From Roseburia sp. (GTDB lineage Bacteria; Bacillota; Clostridia; Lachnospirales; Lachnospiraceae): DNA of 7,194 nt. Shown here one piece after another: positions 5,875 to 7,194 of this stretch; position 1 is the stretch's first letter; each line of letters begins with the position of its first letter. The notes beneath the pieces were generated by a model. That model searched no databases. It saw only the letters and a program-made list of their open reading frames with translations, and had not been told where the DNA came from. Made by a program: the position numbers and the translations under genes. The stretch is taken from positions 1 through 7,194 of the forward strand of contig JAGASC010000339.1 in assembly GCA_017621905.1 (NCBI GenBank). The letters are read 5' to 3'.

Positions 5875-6125
5875 AATTTTATTTCTGCCATATGTCCAAT
5901 TGCATTGATTATAGTAGGTAAATAGAGGCATATTCGGAAAGCAGAGTGACTTTTTTGGACAATATAAAAGGAAAAAAGTGCATATGTCCAAATAGCTGGA
6001 TTTCCCTAACATGATAGTATATTTGCGTTCATATTTAAACGAAGAATGCCAGCTGCATAGTACATGAATGAAGATTAAACACGTAGCCTAACACTCAAAT
6101 AAAGCAGAATATGCCGAATGACTTC

Positions 6126-6911
6126 CTATAGAAAATAATGCTTTATGATTGTTTCTACTAAACCAGAATCTAACGGGTAATCTTTTGTTTCATAAGTGGT
6201 AATCAATTGATGTGAGGGATAAATTCCGTTAGAAGCATAGGTCTGGAGTTTGGAAAATGTATTTTGGCAATAATTTGGGTTGTCCATCATTCCGAAATGT
6301 TCCCAGTAAAAAATCTGACCGGTTTGTGGGTGGCGAATTGTAAAATCAGGGTAAATGACATTATTTTCTAAATGTAAGGCGCATTCATATCGAAATGGAA
6401 CCTTATGAATATGTAGAAGCATGACAATGATTGCTTCCGATTTGGAGCGGACGTAAATTCCTGCTCCGGTTTTTTGAATGAGTTGTTCCGGATACATTTG
6501 ATTGTGCTCATAGGGGGAATTCATCCATTCTAAAAGCTCCTGGGAGGATGGAGTAAAAAACGGAGAGAGCAGTTCAGAATATCCTGAATGATCGGAGAGT
6601 AATTGGTGGGCACGGCAGTCGGTTGAATGATGGCTGAGGTAAAAATCGATGGCTTTTTGCTCTTGAAGTAACTCTTCTTTTTGCAATGATAAATATTTTT
6701 TTGCGGCTAGTTGCTCAGCAAGTTTTCGGTTTTTCCGGGGAATGTAGGTACATTTGTGACCATCGCTTTGGAACCATTTTGTGTAGTTGCCGTTGCGAAC
6801 ACAGATGAGTTTGCCATTCGGCAACTCGCGGATTTCATCCTGAATAGATGTGATTTTCTGTTCTAAGCGTTGCCGCTCGGAACACATTTTTTCGTAAATC
6901 GTAAATATCAA
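6126..6911 (-). CDS. PD-(D/E)XK nuclease-like protein with N-terminal coiled coil, function unknown
   Basis: Up to 261 residues. The N-terminus (about 5-30) is a charged heptad-like helix. Residues 31-58 (PNGKLICVRNGNYTKWFQSDG onward) form a small strand-rich unit of basic and aromatic residues, followed by a helical stretch with LAEQLAAKKYL (64-74). The C-terminal part has the order expected of a PD-(D/E)XK nuclease core: Glu159 in RSKSE, Asp189 in IYPDFTI, then Glu204 in YWEHFGMMD. Lys221 in the next helix may replace the missing Lys of ExK. This points to a DNA- or RNA-cutting or binding enzyme; no restriction methylase or defence partner is in view. The TTG at 6911 follows AAGGAGG (6913-6919) by a single base, too close for normal initiation, while the first ATG (6887) is 25 bases away. 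The true start is unresolved. No signal peptide. Confidence 0.7.
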   Translation of the reverse strand: MIFTIYEKMCSERQRLEQKITSIQDEIRELPNGKLICVRNGNYTKWFQSDGHKCTYIPRKNRKLAEQLAAKKYLSLQKEELLQEQKAIDFYLSHHSTDCRAHQLLSDHSGYSELLSPFFTPSSQELLEWMNSPYEHNQMYPEQLIQKTGAGIYVRSKSEAIIVMLLHIHKVPFRYECALHLENNVIYPDFTIRHPQTGQIFYWEHFGMMDNPNYCQNTFSKLQTYASNGIYPSHQLITTYETKDYPLDSGLVETIIKHYFL

Positions 6912-6926
6912 ACCTCCTTAAGTTTT

Positions 6927-7064
6927 TTATTTGTAATTATTCAGTACCTTCATAATTACAAACACAAGTCCATTAAAATCGCTCCGCGATGGGGGCTTGC
7001 TCTTGCAATTTCTGCGTTTTCTCACCGCCGGTACACCTACCGGTGTTCCATGCAGTAAATGCAT
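6927..7064 (-). CDS. Possible 45-residue small protein or leader peptide ahead of the nuclease-like gene
   Basis: The minus strand has an ORF starting MHLLHGTPVGVPAVRKRR, basic in the middle, and ending MKVLNNYK. It stops seven bases before the AAGGAGG of the nuclease-like gene. A good promoter lies 34 bases upstream, so the ORF would be the first reading frame on the transcript. Against it, there is no clear Shine-Dalgarno sequence (only AGGT nearby), the ATG lies inside a hairpin stem (7048-7066), and most of the frame is built from GC-rich palindromes. It may be a chance frame through a repeat. I recognise no family. Confidence 0.2.
   Translation of the reverse strand: MHLLHGTPVGVPAVRKRRNCKSKPPSRSDFNGLVFVIMKVLNNYK
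6930..6962. promoter_or_regulatory. Perfect 11-11-11 dyad upstream of the nuclease-like gene
   Basis: TTTGTAATTAT (6930-6940) and ATAATTACAAA (6952-6962) are exact reverse complements separated by 11 bases. This 33-bp dyad lies 10 bases before the ribosome binding site. As DNA it would suit a dimeric repressor; as RNA it forms a hairpin that could affect translation. No T run makes it a terminator. Confidence 0.55.
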
Positions 7065-7066
7065 GG
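6978..7066. repeat. GC-rich block of three short hairpins, possible dispersed extragenic element
   Basis: ATCGC/GCGAT (6978-6982 and 6986-6990), CCGGTA/TACCGG (7028-7033 and 7038-7043, extendable by two pairs) and CCATGCA/TGCATGG (7048-7054 and 7060-7066) form three separate stems. The block is clearly richer in G and C than the DNA on either side, which is what an inserted repetitive element or an RNA domain would look like. Whether it recurs elsewhere in the genome cannot be seen from this window. Confidence 0.4.
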
Positions 7067-7097
7067 ATCTGACCTGAACAATTACTTTTATTTTATC

Positions 7098-7126
7098 ATT
7101 AAAACATATTTTAAATGGATTGTAAA
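7098..7126 (-). promoter_or_regulatory. Extended -10 promoter for the nuclease-like gene
   Basis: On the minus strand TTTACA (7121-7126), a 17-base spacer and TTTAAT (7098-7103) preceded by TGT, so the TGn extended -10 is present. The transcript would start near 7091 and carry a leader of about 180 bases containing the hairpins, the 45-codon ORF and the dyad. Confidence 0.6.
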
Positions 7127-7135
7127 GACAGTAAA

Positions 7136-7144
7136 TGCTATAAT
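7136..7144 (+). promoter_or_regulatory. Extended -10 promoter pointing out of the window
   Basis: TGC followed by TATAAT (7139-7144), with only a poor -35 (TGGATT, 7116-7121). It lies back to back with the minus-strand promoter and presumably serves a gene that begins after 7194. The last 50 bases show no recognisable start. Confidence 0.45.
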
Positions 7145-7194
7145 GTCATCAGATATTACACGCGCCGAAGTGGAGTGGAGTGCGTATCAGTCGC

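Larger units (their letters stand above)
5698..5992. repeat. Cluster of TTTGGACATAT inverted repeats; MITE-like unit
   Basis: The outermost copies are a perfect 11-bp inverted pair: TTTGGACATAT (5698-5708) and ATATGTCCAAA (5982-5992). Inside lie further copies or variants at 5728-5736 (ATGTCCAA core), 5839-5851, 5860-5872 (TTTTGGATAT), 5889-5899 (CATATGTCCAA) and 5954-5965 (TTTGGACAATAT). Seven copies in 295 bp is far above chance for an 8-11 base word. Terminal plus subterminal copies are typical of small non-autonomous transposable elements, but no clear target-site duplication is visible. The alternatives are a protein-binding array or a dispersed palindromic repeat. Confidence 0.5.
5470..6125. 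other. Long gene-poor region between the convergent serpin and nuclease-like genes
   Basis: A/T-rich and full of inverted repeats. No canonical terminator follows the serpin directly; the first candidate is the hairpin at 5837-5874. A 47-codon plus-strand ORF (5572-5715, MFIAFIEFPTEGK onward) reads like protein but has no ribosome binding site. It may be the worn 3' end of an older gene, because the frame is open from 5521. A 124-codon minus-strand ORF (5517-5891) crosses the palindromes, lacks a Shine-Dalgarno sequence, and is probably chance. Bases 5994-6125 show nothing that I can name. Confidence 0.5.

Noticed and set aside
5517..5891. 124-codon minus-strand ORF
   Set aside because: No ribosome binding site, runs through the inverted-repeat cluster, and has a low-complexity F/L/S/H-rich composition; judged a chance frame.
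5698..5993. CRISPR array or plasmid iterons
   Set aside because: Repeats alternate in orientation, are short and irregularly spaced, and no cas or rep gene is present.

Overview
The window reads as a chromosomal stretch of a gut-type Clostridia, most probably Lachnospiraceae. The evidence is a DUF4317 protein, a stand-alone E2/CAT-fold acyltransferase-like protein, a short CarD-family regulator and a KDG kinase of clostridial type, together with strong AGGAGG-type ribosome binding sites and A/T-rich intergenic DNA. This placement comes from recognising families by eye; no search was run.

Layout. (a) 1-278 (+): the 3' end of a PfkB-family 2-keto-3-deoxygluconate kinase gene, interrupted by an in-frame TAA at 27-29. 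(b) 279-486: five closely packed stem-loops, the last of which looks like a two-way terminator shared with the next gene. (c) 485-1342 (-): the E2/CAT-like protein, whose catalytic His position is Glu. (d) 1343-1721: a divergent promoter region. (e) 1722-2225 (+): a CarD-family RNA polymerase-binding regulator. (f) 2310-2368: a large convergent hairpin terminator. (g) 2405-3667 (-): a DUF4317 protein, preceded by a structured leader that contains an intrinsic terminator with a possible competing hairpin. (h) 3823-4047: a region with three helically phased 11-bp repeats and a long stem-loop. (i) 4048-5469 (+): a serpin with a lipoprotein signal, a Q-rich linker made of four 27-bp repeats, and an inhibitory-type reactive loop. 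(j) 5470-6125: no convincing gene, but a cluster of TTTGGACATAT inverted repeats whose outermost copies bound a MITE-like 295-bp unit. (k) 6126-6911 (-): a PD-(D/E)XK nuclease-like protein with an ambiguous start. Its upstream DNA holds a perfect 11-11-11 dyad, GC-rich hairpins, a possible 45-codon ORF and two back-to-back promoters.

The genes do not form an obvious pathway. Most are single-gene units facing alternately, separated by hairpin terminators. CarD acts on transcription in general, the serpin acts at the cell surface, and KDG kinase belongs to uronate/Entner-Doudoroff-type sugar breakdown. The least explained material is non-coding: the hairpin array after kdgK, the DUF4317 leader, and the palindrome cluster beside the nuclease-like gene. 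These are the best candidates for undescribed biology here.
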